From NCBI GenBank assembly GCA_017311185.1, contig JAESUZ010002871.1, positions 1,674,001-1,738,000 of the forward strand: 64,000 nt of DNA. The letters are read 5' to 3'. The position numbers and the translations under genes were made by a program. This document shows, one piece after another, positions 21,985 through 35,393 of the stretch. Below the pieces are notes generated by a model that was not told the DNA's origin, did no database searches, and saw only the letters and a list, made by a program, of their open reading frames with translations. How positions within the stretch are numbered: the stretch's first letter is position 1; the number at the start of each line of letters is the position of its first letter. The DNA is from Proteles cristata cristata (taxonomy: Eukaryota; Chordata; Mammalia; Carnivora; Hyaenidae).

Positions 21985-22870
21985 TTCAGGGAATTAGCCA
22001 TCAGGGAAGTGCAAATCAATACTATAATACTCCACACCCACTAAGATGGCTTGTAACCAAAACGATAGACAATACTATTTGTTGGTGAAGATGTGGAGAA
22101 ATGGAAACCTTCACGTGTTGCCGGTGGGAATATAAAATGGTGCAGCCATCTTGGAGAACAGTCTGATAATTCCTAAAATGGTTAAACAGAGACTTACAAT
22201 ATGACTCAGAATTCCCGTTACTACTTATAATTTTTTAATGCTTATTTTTTTTTTATTTTTGAGAGAGAGAGAGACAGAATGTGAGTGGGGGAGGGGCAGT
22301 GAGAGAGGGAGACACAGAAGCCAAAGCAGGCTTCAGGCTCTGGGCTGTCAGCTCAGAGCCCGACACAGGGCTCGAACCCACGAACCATGAGATCATGACC
22401 TGAGTTAAAGTTGGAAGCTTAACCAACTGAACCACCCAGGTGTGCCCCATTCCTACTTATATACCCAAGAAAAATGAAACCATATGTCCACACCAACTTG
22501 TACATGAATGCTTATACCAGTATTATTCAAAATAGCCAAGAATGGAAACAATCCAAATACCCATCAACTGGTGAGTAGATAAGTAAGATATGGTATAGAC
22601 TTCCGGTGTAACACTATTTGGCAATAAAAGAAGTATTGATACATGTTATATGATGTGAGTGAACATTAAAAATATTATGGTAAATGAAATAAGTCTATCA
22701 CAAAAGATTATACATTATATAACTCCATTTATATAAAATGTCTAAAATTGGCAAATCTATGGAGATGGAAGGTGGATTCATGGTTTCCTTGGGCTGGCGG
22801 ATGGGAGGCAGATAGAGGGATTGGGGCTGATAGCTGAAGAGAAGGGTCTCATTTGGGGGTGATGAAAAAG
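21985..22870 (+). mobile_element. Old L1 3' end, split by a SINE
   Basis: Late ORF2 and 3' UTR sequence with many changes. It runs on either side of the minus-strand SINE at 22230-22448. Confidence 0.85.
22230..22448 (-). mobile_element. SINEC-type SINE inside an old L1
   Basis: Complete copy. Target duplication TTACTACTTATA (22218-22229) and TTCCTACTTATA (22450-22461). It splits an L1 fragment whose sequence continues across it. Confidence 0.95.
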
Positions 22871-23599
22871 CTCCCAACTAGGTTGCTGTGAAGGATACAC
22901 AACTGGTTCCAAATCCTGGATTTGCCATTTTGTGCCCATAAGATTACCTCTCCCACTCTTGATGTTCTCTGAAATGGTCATCAGTTGCTTGGTCAGAATC
23001 CCGTCCCCTCTCCAATTTTCAACTCCAAATAAAACTCTCAACACCCAGCCTGCTCTCTCCTTTCACTGTCTTTTTTCCATCTGCTCCTATTCTTTTGTCT
23101 TTCCCAGAATCCAGCTTGTGGATTCCCGTTGCCTGATTCTACAGCACAGAGACCTAGGAATCGAGCTAGCAAGGGCAGAACTCCCCTTAAAGAGGATGGG
23201 AAAAAAAGCCAGCAAAGAAAATCCCCTCTGGCTCACAAGGTACAGGAAGGCTATAAACACTCACATGATGGTAATTTGTAAGTCCAGTTTCCAAGAGAGT
23301 GGGGACATTCATCTCGTTAGTTCTGCCTGGGTAACCCCCCTTCCCTCTTCTTGACTCTCTTCTCCTTCTGGCTCCTGTCCCTTGAAATCACCTGCATTCA
23401 GGTGATACACAAACAGCATACCCATATCTGCTCAGTGGGGGATGAGCCCAACCTCTCTGGTCCAGCAAAGCTTGCTTTGAACCACTTAACTCATTCTCAG
23501 AGTTCTTAGTATAATCAGTGAGAAGGCTGGGCAAAATATGAGTCAAGGTCAATACATATATTCTAAAACAGAAGCTAGTAAGAATCAATCAACATAAAT
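22871..23599. other. Unique sequence
   Basis: Holds a 140-codon frame (22932-23354) that crosses low-complexity CT-rich DNA and resembles no known protein. 23771-24184 is also unmarked. Confidence 0.45.
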
Positions 23600-23770
23600 A
23601 TTAATAGCTGCCATTTGAGGATCTTTCTGTGCATGACATTTTATAGACGTTACCTTGTGAAATCTTCATACAACTGTATTCTGTAGGGATTCTCGTTCCC
23701 ATCTTATAGATGAAGACACCGCAGTTCGGACAGATCAAGTAATTTTGCTCATGGTTTCCATTTGGTAAGA
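23600..23770 (+). mobile_element. MIR SINE
   Basis: AATAGCTGCCATTTGAGGAT start, CCCATCTTATAGATGAAGAC middle and AGATCAAGTAATTTTGCTC end. Confidence 0.75.
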
Positions 23771-24946
23771 AATGGAGGAATTCAATCCTAGCTCTATGTG
23801 TCTCGAAGGACTCTTTTCCCACCAGTTTTGCTTGTCCTGCCCCAGAACAATGTGCCAGGACACTGGCTTGACTTCCAGAATAATGTCCAGGACACAATAC
23901 AACTTGAAAGAGAAAGTATTTTCAGGGGCTAAACTGATCAAGTACAAAAATGAAGCTTTCTGGGGGGTTTTGCATGATGGAGATTAGAATTTGAGGAAGG
24001 TCACGTTGGGGAAGTTCATATTTTCACTTGATATTTCTTAAAGATAGGCTTTTGTGAAGAACAAATAGTTGCTGATGTAGACTAATCCATCCTTTCCATA
24101 TTGAATCCATTCTTCTTCACCCTAGTTTGTATATACCAGAGGATGGACTACTGTCAGATGCGTTCTTTTACCAGCCCACATTCCTTAGCCTCTGTTATAG
24201 AGGATTCTCCTGGAGTAATTTTTTTTCTTTTCTGAACATTTGGGTTGCTTTCAGTTTGGGGCTATGATGAATAATGCCACTAAGAACATTCCTGTCTGTG
24301 GCTCTCTCGGCTTACATATGCAAACATGCCTGTTGAGTATTCATCCAGGGAAAGAACTGCTCAGTGAGTCACAGTAGAATTGCTCAGACATATAGTATAT
24401 GCTCAGTCGTATTAAATAATGCCAAAGTGTTTTTACCAAATGGTTGTACCAATTTGTACAGTCCCCAGCAGCATCTGACAGCTTCCTTTGTTCTGCATCC
24501 TCACGGGAACTTAGTATCATCAGTTTTTTGACTGGCTGTTCTGGTAGATACATAGTGGTATCTCATTATTTTAATTTGCATTCCCTGCATTATTAATGAA
24601 GTCATGAGCATTTTTAAAATATTTTGGCTATTTGAATATTCTCTTTCATGTTTAAGTCAATTGCCCATAATGAATTGTCTTTTTTAATTGATTCCTAGAC
24701 AATCTCAATATATTCTAGAATGAATCCCTTTGTTCATTATATATGTCACAGGTAATTTTTCTCTATCCATTTAATCTATTTGTCTTTGTTCAAAAATAAG
24801 ACTGGCCTGAAATTATCCTTTTTCGTAGTGTCTTTGTCAGATTTGGGTATCCAGACTATGTGGTATCATAAATCATGTTCAGTCTGTTTCCTTTTGTCCT
24901 AATCTCTGAAAGAGTTTATGTAATATTAGTGGTATTTCTTTATGTA

Positions 24947-25173
24947 TTTTTTAAAGATTTTTACATTTCCTTTTTTTGAGAGAGAGAGAGAGAGAGAGAA
25001 GAGCATTGCATGGGAGGTGGGAGGGGCAGAGAAAGGGAGACAGAGAATCCCAAACAGGCTCCACACTGTCAGCATAGAGCCTGACATGGATCTTAATTTC
25101 ACAAACTGTGAGATCATGACCTGATCCAAAATCAAGAGTGAGATGCTTAGCCAACTGAGTTACCCGAGCGCCT
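24947..25173 (-). mobile_element. SINEC-type SINE inside minus-strand L1
   Basis: Complete copy. TAGTGGTATTTCTT before and TAATGGTATTACTTTCTT after look like a diverged target duplication. Confidence 0.92.
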
Positions 25174-25938
25174 CTAATGGTATTACTTTCTTAGGGGATT
25201 AGTAGGATTCAAAGAGGAGTTTTAAATGATAAACTTAATATTTCCAATATTTGCAGAACTATTCTATTTCTTGTGTATCAGATCTATTGTTTTCCAAGGA
25301 ATTTGTAAACTTCATCTAAAATTTTAAATATACTGGCATCATGTTGGTCCTTATTTTTTCATATATTCAATGTCAGTAAGTTCTATGACATTGCTTTCTT
25401 CATTTCTGACATTGGTTATTTTCATCTTCTCTCTTCTCTCTTTTTTCCCCTTAATCTGTCTCAGCAGAAGGTTTTCAGTCTTATGAGTTTCTCCAAAGCA
25501 GCAATTTTTGGTTTATTGATTTTTCTCTATTTTATATTTGCTATTTCATTAATTTATTTTTACCTTCTCTTTATTCTTTTCTATCTTCTTGACGGTGGTA
25601 TTCTTTTTCACCTCATTGCATGTAAAGGTACAAATTTCCCTTTAAGGTAGTTTTAGCTATATCCCACAGATACCAGTATGTAATAATTTAATCATTCTGT
25701 CCAAGTTGTTTTCTAGTTCCTATTATATTTTCTGCCTTATGACAATGGGTTATTTAGAAATATAGTGCTTAACTTCCAAATACATGAAAATTTTTATAAG
25801 TATCTCTTTTATAATTGATTTCTAACTTAATTCCATGGTGGACATAAAACATATTCCATTTGATCAGAATCTTTTGAAATTGTTGAGATTTGTTTTAGGT
25901 TTCAGCATACAGTCAATTTCTGTAAATGTGCTGTGTGT

Positions 25939-26146
25939 GTGTGTTTTTTTTTCTAGGAGAGAGAGAGAGAGAGAGAGAGAGTGTGAGCAGGAGAGGGTCA
26001 GAGAGAGAGGGAGACAGAATCTGAAACAGGCTCCAGGCTCTGAGCTGTCAGCACAGAGCCCGATGCGGGGCTCGAACCCAAGAACCGTGAGATCATGACC
26101 TAAGCGAAAGTCGGACGCTTAACCAACTAAGCCACCCAGGCGCCCC
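25939..26146 (-). mobile_element. Young-subfamily SINE inside L1
   Basis: Complete, with CTAGGAGAG at the tail side and CCTAAGCGAAAGTCGGACG near the head. Target duplication ATGTGCTGTGTGT (25926-25938) and ACGTGCTGTGTGT (26147-26159). Confidence 0.95.
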
Positions 26147-27190
26147 ACGTGCTGTGTGTTTTTGAAAATGATGTACATTCTGCACTTGTGGAGTCCAGCA
26201 CTCCATGTATGTCTACAGGTTGCTGGCTCACTGGGTTGTTAATCTTCAATGTCATTTTTCATTTTGGTCTATCTACCAATAACTGAAAGTGTTGTGTTAA
26301 AATTTCCTGCTATGAATATGAATGTAACAATTTCTTCCTGAAGTTCTTCTTTATTTACTTTAAGGTTATATTATTAGCTGCATACAATTTAGCTTCATTA
26401 TATACTTTTGATGAGTAAAATTCTTTATTAATCATGGCCTCTCTTTCAAATGCTCTTATTGACGAAAAATACTTTATCAGATATAAATATAGATAAAAGA
26501 TGGCTATTTCACATGAGCTTCCTTTAGGTTAGTCTTTGTACTTCTACCTTTTCATAGCCTCGTGTTTTAGGTGTATTTTTGATAGATCTTACATATTTGT
26601 AACCTAGCCTGAAATTGTTTTTATTTTAATTTGATCGTTTAGTCTTTTATATGTAACATAATTTATGATGTATTTGGTTTAAAGCTCTAATCTTACTGGG
26701 CCCTGCCTTTGTTCCACCTGCTTTATCTTCCTCTTTCTTGATTTTCTTAACTTGCTTAGATTGACTCAGTGTTTGCTATTACATTTTTCCTGCTCTGTAT
26801 TTCCAGTTGTAAGCCCTTTTACTATTCTTTTTGATGGTTACCTGTGAGATTAAAACATGCCTTCTTGACTTACTAGAATGCAATATCTATCAGCATGCTT
26901 GCCCTCCACTTAGACAACACGAGGACTAGAATACTTCAATTCCATTTACCAGCCTCTATACTAAAGTCTAAATGACATTTTTATTATTGTTTTCTAGAGC
27001 CAATGTTCATTCAGATTTATTCACAACACCCCGTTCTATTTTCCTTTCTTCCTGCTTTCCCCCACCTTCCTTCAGGGAATATTTTTATTCTGCCTAAAAA
27101 ATAACATTGAAATTTTCATAAGAATGGGTCCACTGGTGATAAATTCTCTACGTTTTGTTCATCTGAAAATGTTCATTTTACTTGCATTCT

Positions 27191-27409
27191 TTTTTTTTTT
27201 AATATTTTTATTTATTTCTAAGAGAGAGAGAGAGAGAGAGCATGAGCAGGGGAGGGTCAGAGAGAGAGGGAGTCACAGACTGAAACAGGCTCCAGGCTCT
27301 GAGCTGGCAGTGAGCACAGAGCCCGACGCGGGGCTCGAACCCACGAACCGCGAGATCATGACCTAAGCGAAAGTCGGACGCTTAACCGACTAAGCCACCC
27401 AGGTGCCCC
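27191..27409 (-). mobile_element. Young-subfamily SINE inside L1
   Basis: Complete. TACTTGCATTCTT flanks it on both sides (27178-27190 and from 27410) without mismatch. Confidence 0.96.
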
Positions 27410-27639
27410 TACTTGCATTCTTTAAGGACACAAATAGGCTTTTAGGTTGACAGTTATCTTCTTTTGCTACTTGTTATATTTTTCCATTTTCCTCTGGATC
27501 CCATTATTTCTTATTCAAAATCATCCCACAGTCAAATTTGTATAATTTGAGGGTGACATGTCTTCACTCCTGTCCACCATTGGCTGCTTTTAAGATTTCT
27601 CTTTGTCATTTGTTTTCAGTGTTTTGCTTTGTTTTAACT

Positions 27640-27827
27640 CTTTGAAAGTTTATTTATTGTTGTGAGCAGAGGAGGGGCAGAGAGAGAGGGAGACACAGAA
27701 TCCGAAGCAGGCTCCAGACTTAGCACTGTCAGCACAGAGCTCAATATGGTGCTCAAACCCACAAACCCATGAGACAGTGAGCTGAGCTGAAGTCAGACGC
27801 TTAACCTACTGAGTCACCGAGGCTCCT
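27640..27827 (-). mobile_element. Older SINE inside L1, GA tract lost
   Basis: The copy lacks the GA-rich run of its neighbours, and the head is diverged (CACCGAGGCTCCT). Confidence 0.85.
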
Positions 27828-28142
27828 CTGTTCTCATTGTTTAACTGTGATGTGCATAGGTGTGGAGTTCCTATTATTTATCTCAATTATAGTCTATAGG
27901 ACTTTTTGATCTGTGCCCTATATTTTCACCAGTGTTGTAAATGTCTTAGTTATTCTATCTTCAATTATTCTCTCTGGGACTACAATCATATCTTAAACTG
28001 ATTCACTTGTTAATAAACTTATTCACTTATACACTTATTCTCTATGTATTTTACAGTCTCCTTTGTATTTTTCATCTTTTGGTCTTTTCATGCTTCATTC
28101 TTGTTTACTTTTCATGAGTCATGTGCTCAAATTTTCATTCTT

Positions 28143-28352
28143 TCTTTTTTAATTTTTAATGTTTATTTTTAAGAGAGAGAGAATGTGCACAAGTGGGAGA
28201 GGGGCAGAGAGAGGGAGACACAGAATCCCAAGCAGGCTCCAGGCTCTGAAGTGTCAGCACAGAGCCAGATGCGAGGCTTGATCTCATGAATCATGAGACA
28301 TTGACCTGAGCTGAAGTCAGACGTTTAACCAACTGAGCCACACAGGCACCCC
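28143..28352 (-). mobile_element. SINEC-type SINE inside L1
   Basis: Complete. The target duplication TCAAATTTTCATTCTT is perfect (28127-28142 and 28353-28368). Confidence 0.96.
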
Positions 28353-29463
28353 TCAAATTTTCATTCTTTAGGTTTTTTGAGCTAGTATATAAAAATATCA
28401 TTGACTTTTTGTGTACTGAGCTTTTATTCAATGACCTTGATAAATTTATTTTTAATTTTAATAGTTTATCTAAAGAATCTTTTAGATTTTTTTCATGAAT
28501 GCAAATATGTGATGTGTAAATGGCAGTTACTTCCCCCTTTCCAATGTTATATATTTTTTTCTTGACTTAATTACCCTGACAAGTACCTTCAGTGAAATGG
28601 TGAATAACAGTTTTAATTCATTCTTTTATCTCTCATCTCAGGAGATTTTTTAATGTTTCCTCACTAAGTACTGCATTTGTTTATTCTTACTTTGTAAGTA
28701 CCTTTTATTCTATTTAAAATATTTTCCATCTATTGCTAATTTGCTAATAGTTTATTATGAACATGATTGAATTCTGTCAAATATTTTGACTGCATCTATT
28801 GAAATAATCCCTTTTCCCCCTTTATTCTGTGGTGACTGATTTTCAAATATCTAAATAAACTTTCATTCCTGGAAAATAAACAACCCAGTCATATTGTGCA
28901 TGTACTTGTTGCATATTAATGGATTAGATTTGTTAACATTTTAGTTAGGATTTTTGCATCTATGTTCATAAGAGTAATTGGCCTATCATTTTCTTTTCTT
29001 GTAATATCTTTTTCAGGATCTCTGTTTGATTCTTTCAGATATTTGAAGGCACAAGCAATCTAGAATCATATTAGCACAATACCAGGACTAGACGTGATTC
29101 TAAGCTGAATGCATTTCCTGAGGGCACCAGGCTGATTCCTGTTTGCGCTTATTTCTAGGTGGTGACTTTCTAGATATCAACCCAAAACATGGATTTACCC
29201 ACCACCTTCACTTTGGTAGGCCTTAGACTTCAAATTTTGTCTTCTCCAACTCTGGAAGCTTTAAAAAGTCTTGCTTAGCTCTTAGCCTCCCAGCTCCCTT
29301 TTCTAAACTTTGCAAAGCTCCCCAAGGAAAAGCAGCTCCCAAAACCATGTTCACCTCTCTAGATTTCCATCTTTCCCCAGGATTATGGTCTGGCAAATAT
29401 TCTTTGCCTTGAGTCTCCAATGCCTTGAGGGGGATTTATAAAGATATTTTGTTCAACTTACCA

Positions 29464-29565
29464 TGATGAGCTCTGAATAATGTATAGAACTGTTGAATCA
29501 TTATACTATACACCTGAAACTAACATAACACTGTGTGTTATTTATACTTGAAGTTAAAAAGAATT
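29464..29565 (+). mobile_element. L1 3' end fragment
   Basis: Matches the carnivore L1 3' terminus (TATACACCTGAAACTAACAT, then GTGTGTTATTTATACT). Confidence 0.75.
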
Positions 29566-31132
29566 TTATTCAGCACTACTCGTTGTGGTGGCCTTAGCAA
29601 AAGGGTGACCTAGTTTTTTGTACACCATCACTGGAATCCAATGTTCCAGGTTGCTTTTAAGTAATTAAATGATTCCATAAAATAAGGTTCTAAGATTTAC
29701 TTTATTGATCTTCCAATTGACCACATGCTACAAAATACCCTTTTGTTTATATTTAGTCTTCTTTCTACATCTTCAAACAGGTGTTTCCTTTTAATAAGAT
29801 GCTATCTAAAAAGAGGAGATAACTAACAGTCTGTGCAAATGGAGAGTATTAAAATAAACTTGAAAGAAATAGCTTGGGAAGATGCCCTGCTGGATGATCT
29901 ATAATGCATGTGCTTCTCCTTTATTCCCACAGAGGCGTGGAGACAAGCCTCTCACTGTATAATAAGTACATTCACAGAAAGCATCACCAAATCCTTACCA
30001 GTCTCAAGAGTAAAAAACGAGGCTTTAAAACAATATTAGGAACAATACAAGAAATACAGAAGCAAAGTACACAGTATCCTGGAAGAGAGAAATGCAGTGA
30101 CTTTCAGCATGTTGTGACAACAATATTTGAATTTTCACAGAGCTCTAATATTGTGTGATGAAGGGATCTGCTCCATCCAGTGACCAATATAGAAAAATCG
30201 TATCGTAAGGTAATTGGAGAACATATGCTTTAATCTATTCATTTGTGTTTTATCAGCAGTGTCAATGAATATTTATGAACCTCTCAGAAAACATTTAGCC
30301 AAACATGCAAACACTTGCAGTGAAAAAAAAAAAAAAGAGAGAATATTTAGTCTTTCCCCGCCTAGGACATTCCATTCAAAAAAAGCAAGATGTATATTCT
30401 CTTCCTATGGGCAGATACCAGTTTTGTTTTTCTTTCTCCAGCATAGGGATCCTCAGCATTCACACTCTATATGAAGATTAAATTGATGGGATTTAAATGT
30501 ATCTTTGCAGAAATGGGGAAGAAAGCCAGCTTGAGGATTATGTGCAAAGACATCATTCCAACTATACAGTATTTGAGGCATCGTGAATTGCAGAACAAGA
30601 ACTAGATGTAACCAGGGTTCATGAAATCCAACACCAGGGACCCAGGCCAGGTCACGTCCATGAGAAGATAGACTCTCTCCCTTTCTTCCTTAAGTACGAG
30701 GCCCTCTCAGTTTGTCTTTTCTTTTTATAGATCCATGAGCTCAGAAAAATATTTCTCTACGGTAAGAAAATCTACTGGCAAGCCTGGTGATAAATGGTAA
30801 TCTGTCCTTGGCCTCAGTGTGGGATGAACAGAGCAGATTGGCAGGGGTGGATCCCAGGTTTGTGGAATCTAAAACTTACACGCTTATGGAGCCCTCTTTA
30901 AGAAAAAAATACAAATCACAAATACAATATTAGGTAGAGGGGTTTGGAGCAGCAGGGTCTGACACTTGAACTTGCTTATCTTTAAAATATATGCACGCCT
31001 GCTCAGTGTCTCATTACCCTTAGGGAAAATGACCAGATTGGGCCAGATCTGATATTTTAAGAATAGCCAGAAATCTGGATATTTATGGGAAATTTCCACA
31101 ACTTTTAAATACTGACAAGAAAATCAAATATT
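29566..31132. other. Unique sequence
   Basis: Nothing recognised in this stretch, nor in 29035-29463. Confidence 0.45.
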
Positions 31133-31347
31133 TATTTTTATTTAAAAATTTTTTTTTAATTTACTTATTTTGAGAGAGAGGAGAGAGCAGGGGAGGGCAG
31201 AGAGAGGGAGAGAGCAAATCCCAAGCAGGCTCTGCACTGTCAGTGTCCAGAGCCTGATGTGGGTCTCTAACTCATGAACTGTGAGATCATGCCCTGAGTC
31301 AAAACTGGGAGTTGAACGCTCAACCAACTTAGCCACCCAGGTGCCCC
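31133..31347 (-). mobile_element. SINEC-type SINE
   Basis: Complete with an A/T-rich tail. AAAATCAAATATTT and AAAAGTCAAATTTG are the likely target duplication. Confidence 0.92.
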
Positions 31348-32573
31348 AAAAAGTCAAATTTGTAGAATATCCTTTGTAAGACTCAAACTTTGGTCATCAG
31401 TTTGGCAACTCTGGAGAATGGAGTTATTCTCAAACAATCAAAGAAAGATTGTATGCCTGGTGGGGCTAGCTTACCTGGAGCAGTGGCTGCCATGAAAGCC
31501 ACATGCTTAGAAAGATTTGGGATGAGGAGCTTGAGCAGAGGGTACAAGCATAAAGAAAATGTTTGAACAGAGCAGCAGAAGGAGGTGACAGATTGAATGC
31601 GGGAGGAGAAAGAAAAACCACTTCCAGATCCCTTCCTTTGGAAGCATAAGTGTGGCCCCTCGCACAGTGGTTTGATAGATGGGAAGCCTGCAGGGCAGAA
31701 TTTCTGACAATGTGGTTCACAGACGACCAGATTCTGGAATACCTCGTCTGCCTGCAGGAAGGCAGATGGCTGGGCCCAACCTCAGAAAGTCACATGTAAG
31801 TTCCTGGGAGTGGGGTCCAGGAATGCTCGCTTTAACAAGTACCAGGTGAATCTTGGGCAAAATGACAGTTGAAAAACACTGAAGAGAGATACTTTTCTAT
31901 TTTCTTTAAATCTGGACAAGAGCTGCCTATGGAAAGGGATGTGTGTAGAAGCTTCCAGAATTCCAGTTATCTGAACTGGTACCTTTGGAAGGTATTAGTA
32001 AGACATTCTTCAGTCATTCATTGCCTTCCTCCTGGCCTGCACGCTTTTAATTCTGAACCTGAATGACTCTCCAAGCTGCCAAACAGAACGGGTCACTGAC
32101 ACTAAGAATACCGCGTAAGCTAAATAAGCCAAATCCCTGAAGATCTGACCCGCTGACTTGCTCCTTGACATCCTTGCTGACATATTGCAAGCTCAGCTGT
32201 CTTTTGTCAACACTTCGCAGATGAAGTGTTCTGAAAAACCCAAGGTCTGCTTTATAAAAATTACAAAATGCTTACCAAGGACCATGTCAATACCTGGGCT
32301 TCTTATTAATACATTCTTGATTAGACTAATTTTGTAAGTCTTGTGTGAAAGAAAAGTTTGCAGGTGTTTCTGTGCTACGGTAAGGTTGTGTGTCCATGTG
32401 GAAAATCCACAAGGAAACCCCCTTCTCCAAAATGTCTCAACTGTCCTGCCACATGGATCTTAACCTCGGGCCCTTCACTCTGTACTCCCCTAATTAACAT
32501 AAATGGTTTGACATCATCTGTTTATATACTTTCTTTACCCATCAGAATTTTAACTCTTTAAGATTAGAGACTA
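31348..32573. other. Mostly unique sequence
   Basis: Only the MER5-type fragment at 31709-31881 is recognised. Confidence 0.45.
31709..31881 (+). mobile_element. MER5-type DNA transposon fragment
   Basis: ATGTGGTTCACAGACGACCA at the left and GTACCAGGTGAATCTTGGGC with AGTTGAAAAACACTG at the right. Orientation is provisional. Confidence 0.55.
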
Positions 32574-32755
32574 GGGGCACCTGGGTGGTTCCATCAGTTA
32601 AGTGTCCAATTCTTGGTTTCGGCTCAGGTCATGATCTCACGATTCGTGGGTTCAAGCACTGCATCAGGCTTTGTGGTGACAGTGCAGAGCCTGCTTGGGA
32701 TTCTCTCTTTCTCGCTCTCTCTTCCTTTCTCTCAAAATAAATCAACTTTATAAAA
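32574..32755 (+). mobile_element. SINE, first of a head-to-tail pair
   Basis: Good head, with a shortened middle. AGATTAGAGACT (32561-32572) lies before it, but no copy of this target follows it directly. Confidence 0.93.
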
Positions 32756-32762
32756 AGAGTAA

Positions 32763-32996
32763 GGGGCACCTGGGTGGCTCAGTGGGTTAAGCAGTTGACT
32801 CCAGCTTAAGCCATGATCTCACAGTTTGTGGGTTCAAGTCCCCGCATTGGGCTCTGTGCTGACAGCTCAGAGCCTGGACCCTGCTTTGGATTCTGTATCT
32901 CCCCCCTCTCTAACTCTCCCCCATGCTTGCTCTGTCTCTCTGTCTCTCTCTCTCTCTCTCAAAATTAAAAAAACACTAAAATTTTTTTTTTTAAAA
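32763..32996 (+). mobile_element. SINE, second of a head-to-tail pair
   Basis: Full length, with an A/T tail. AGAATAGAGACT (32997-33008) after it pairs with the duplication before the first member, so one target duplication encloses both copies. Confidence 0.93.
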
Positions 32997-33008
32997 AGAA
33001 TAGAGACT

Positions 33009-33799
33009 ATACTTAATAAGTTAATATTAACCAACTGGGAAAGAAAGTAAGAGGTCATTAAGGCCTTGGAAGACAGGAAGATAATATGAGTTGTTGAAGG
33101 ACTGAAAAGCCAGAATACAACCTGACAAGGGCAGACACTGGAGTTAGAACTGTCTGGCTCATTAGGGCTCTTTAAATAATCTAATTTAATAATATTAATT
33201 TAATCTAATCTAATAATCAAGCCCATGTACAAAGGTAATCTGCATAGCTGTCCAGCACTGGCAGATTAAATTTCAACTATCTTTTACTCACTTCTACCAT
33301 AGCTCACTGTGTCTCCTCATCACCTGTGTTATCTTTTCTCTGGATTCAGCTATTAGCCCTTTCTGTCTGTTTTTAGTTTTTCTTCCTGATTCCTTTTTTT
33401 TCCTCTTTCCCTCTCTCCTGTGGATAATTATAGGAAGAACTTCCAAGTCACACCTTCTCACTCAACTTGCTCCCAATGCCCATCACTCCTGGATCCTGCC
33501 AAGTCATGAATGGGACCCAGGTAATGATGAAAGGGAAGTGTTGAATGGGATGGAGAGAAGGGAAGGATATATTTTGAGTGTAAGGTCCATATGATCACTT
33601 TCACGAATACAGAATAGAACAGTTTCACATTCTCTTATGCTGAGGAATTATACACAAACTATGAATTCTAGCAACTTCTAAATCTGAGAAAGTGTATCTA
33701 TAGAACTTTAGGAGCAAATATCATTCTTGATGGGGATATCTTGAAATTATCTCTCTGGAGATCAAGAACACAATAAGAATTTCTGCTATCACTATATTT
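33009..33799. other. Unique sequence
   Basis: A short AT-rich TAATCTAAT-type tandem lies at about 33170-33215; otherwise nothing recognised. 34663-34947 is also unmarked. Confidence 0.45.
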
Positions 33800-34305
33800 A
33801 TGCAACATCTGATTAGAGGTAGTAAGATCCACCCACGACCCATCTATTCTACCCCTCAGTATATAACTAACAGAAACATGTACATATGTACATTAAAAAC
33901 CTATACAAGAATGGTTAGACCAACAGCATTGATAATAGCCCAAAATGGAAAAGAACCCAATTTATCAAGAATAGAATAAATATTCATACCTCACAAATTT
34001 CACAGATATCTGAATCTCACAAACATAGTGTTGAAACTAACAAGCCAAACACACACAAAAATACATACCATATATTCTCATTTAAGGATTATATATTCTC
34101 ATATAAAGCTCCAAAATACACAATACTAATCTGTTGATAGATCAGAATAGCAGCGACCTTAGGGAGGGACATAAAAAGGATTCTCAAGTGTTGAAAATAT
34201 CCAGTTTCTCAGCCTCAGTGATGATTAAAAGGTTGTGATCACTTTCAAAACCTCATCAAGCTGTACACGGATGCACTTTGTACTTCTCTGTGTGCTCATG
34301 TCTTA
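33800..34305 (+). mobile_element. Old L1 3' end
   Basis: Late ORF2 and 3' UTR resemblance (CTCAGTATATAACTAACAG, GATAATAGCCCAAAATGG, and an end at AGCTGTACACGG). Strongly diverged. Confidence 0.65.
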
Positions 34306-34662
34306 CCTGGTGTAGGTTGCCATAATGAAAACACCACAGACTAGTGGCTTCAAAGCAAACATTTTTTCTTATAGTTCTGAAGTCTAGGAGTCTGAGAACA
34401 AGGTGCTGGCTGATTCGGTGTCTGGTGAGAACCTTTTATCTGGTTCATGGAGGACTGTGTTCTCACTATGTTCCCACAGGATGCAAGAAGCAGAACTCTC
34501 TGGGACCCCTTTATAAAGGTACTAATCCATGGTACCCTCATGACCTAATTAACCCTGAAGTCTCCACCTCCTAATACCATCACCTCGAGGATTGGGTCTC
34601 AACATAAGAATCTGGGAGTTGCGTTGGGGGGGGGGGGTGGACATTCAATCCATATAATGTCA
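34306..34662 (-). mobile_element. MLT1-type LTR
   Basis: Starts AGGTTGCCATAATGAAAACACC and keeps the family order to a short end interrupted by a G run. Confidence 0.7.
34626..34637. repeat. G homopolymer (~12)
   Basis: An uninterrupted G run inside the distal end of an MLT1 LTR. Its length is prone to sequencing error. Confidence 0.85.
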
Positions 34663-34947
34663 CACTTTATTAAAAAGAAAAATATCGCTTTTTACAAAGT
34701 GACCTCATTTGACTAAACTAGAAGTAATTGATGACTTTAGACAATGCCATGGGTGGATTGAAATGGGTTTCCAATTTGAATGGACGAGAGGGCAAACCTG
34801 GAGATGGGGTATGCAGACAACTCTTGAAAATTTGATTATGGATGAGAATAGCAAAATAAGGCAGAAATGCAGAGAGTCAAAGAGGGCTTGTTGCTATGAT
34901 TCTTTGGCTTTGTTTTTTAACGTGGGAGATAAAGTTAGAATTTGTTG

Positions 34948-35358
34948 AGGCACCTGGGCGGTTCAGTCCGGTAAGCATCCAACTTCAACTCAGGTCAAGA
35001 TCTCATGGGTTATGGGGCGCCTGGGTGGTTTAGTCGGTTAAGTGTCTGACTTTCGCTTAGGTCATGATCTCGCGGTTCATGGGTTCGAGCCCCGCGTCGG
35101 CCTCTGTGCTGACTGCCAGCTCAGAGCCTGTAGCCTGTTTCAGTCTGTGACTCCCTCTCTCTCTGACCCTCCCATGCTCACACTGTCTCTCTCTCTCTCT
35201 CTCTGTCTCCTAGAAATAAATAAAAATAAAAATAAAAATAAAAAGATCTCATGGTTCATGAGTTCAAGGCTTGCTTCAGGTTCTGTGCTGAGAGCTCTGA
35301 GCCTGCAGCCTACTTCAGATTCTGTGTCTCTCTGTCTGCCTCTATCCGGCTCATGTTC

Positions 35359-35393
<35 letters not shown>

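Larger units (their letters stand above)
24185..29034 (-). mobile_element. Old L1 ORF2 sequence, two or more copies, minus strand
   Basis: Reverse-complement L1 ORF2 is recognisable over most of this T-rich stretch. The reverse-transcriptase segment containing 'TTGTCAGATTTGGGTATCC' occurs near 24835, and the matching region occurs again near 28980 (AATTGGCCTATCATTTTC), so at least two L1 copies lie end to end. No long frame survives. Five SINEs are inserted in it. The middle part (26150-27640) is the least certain. Confidence 0.75.

Noticed and set aside
22932..23354. 140-codon plus-strand frame
   Set aside because: No recognised homology; it crosses CT-rich low-complexity sequence.
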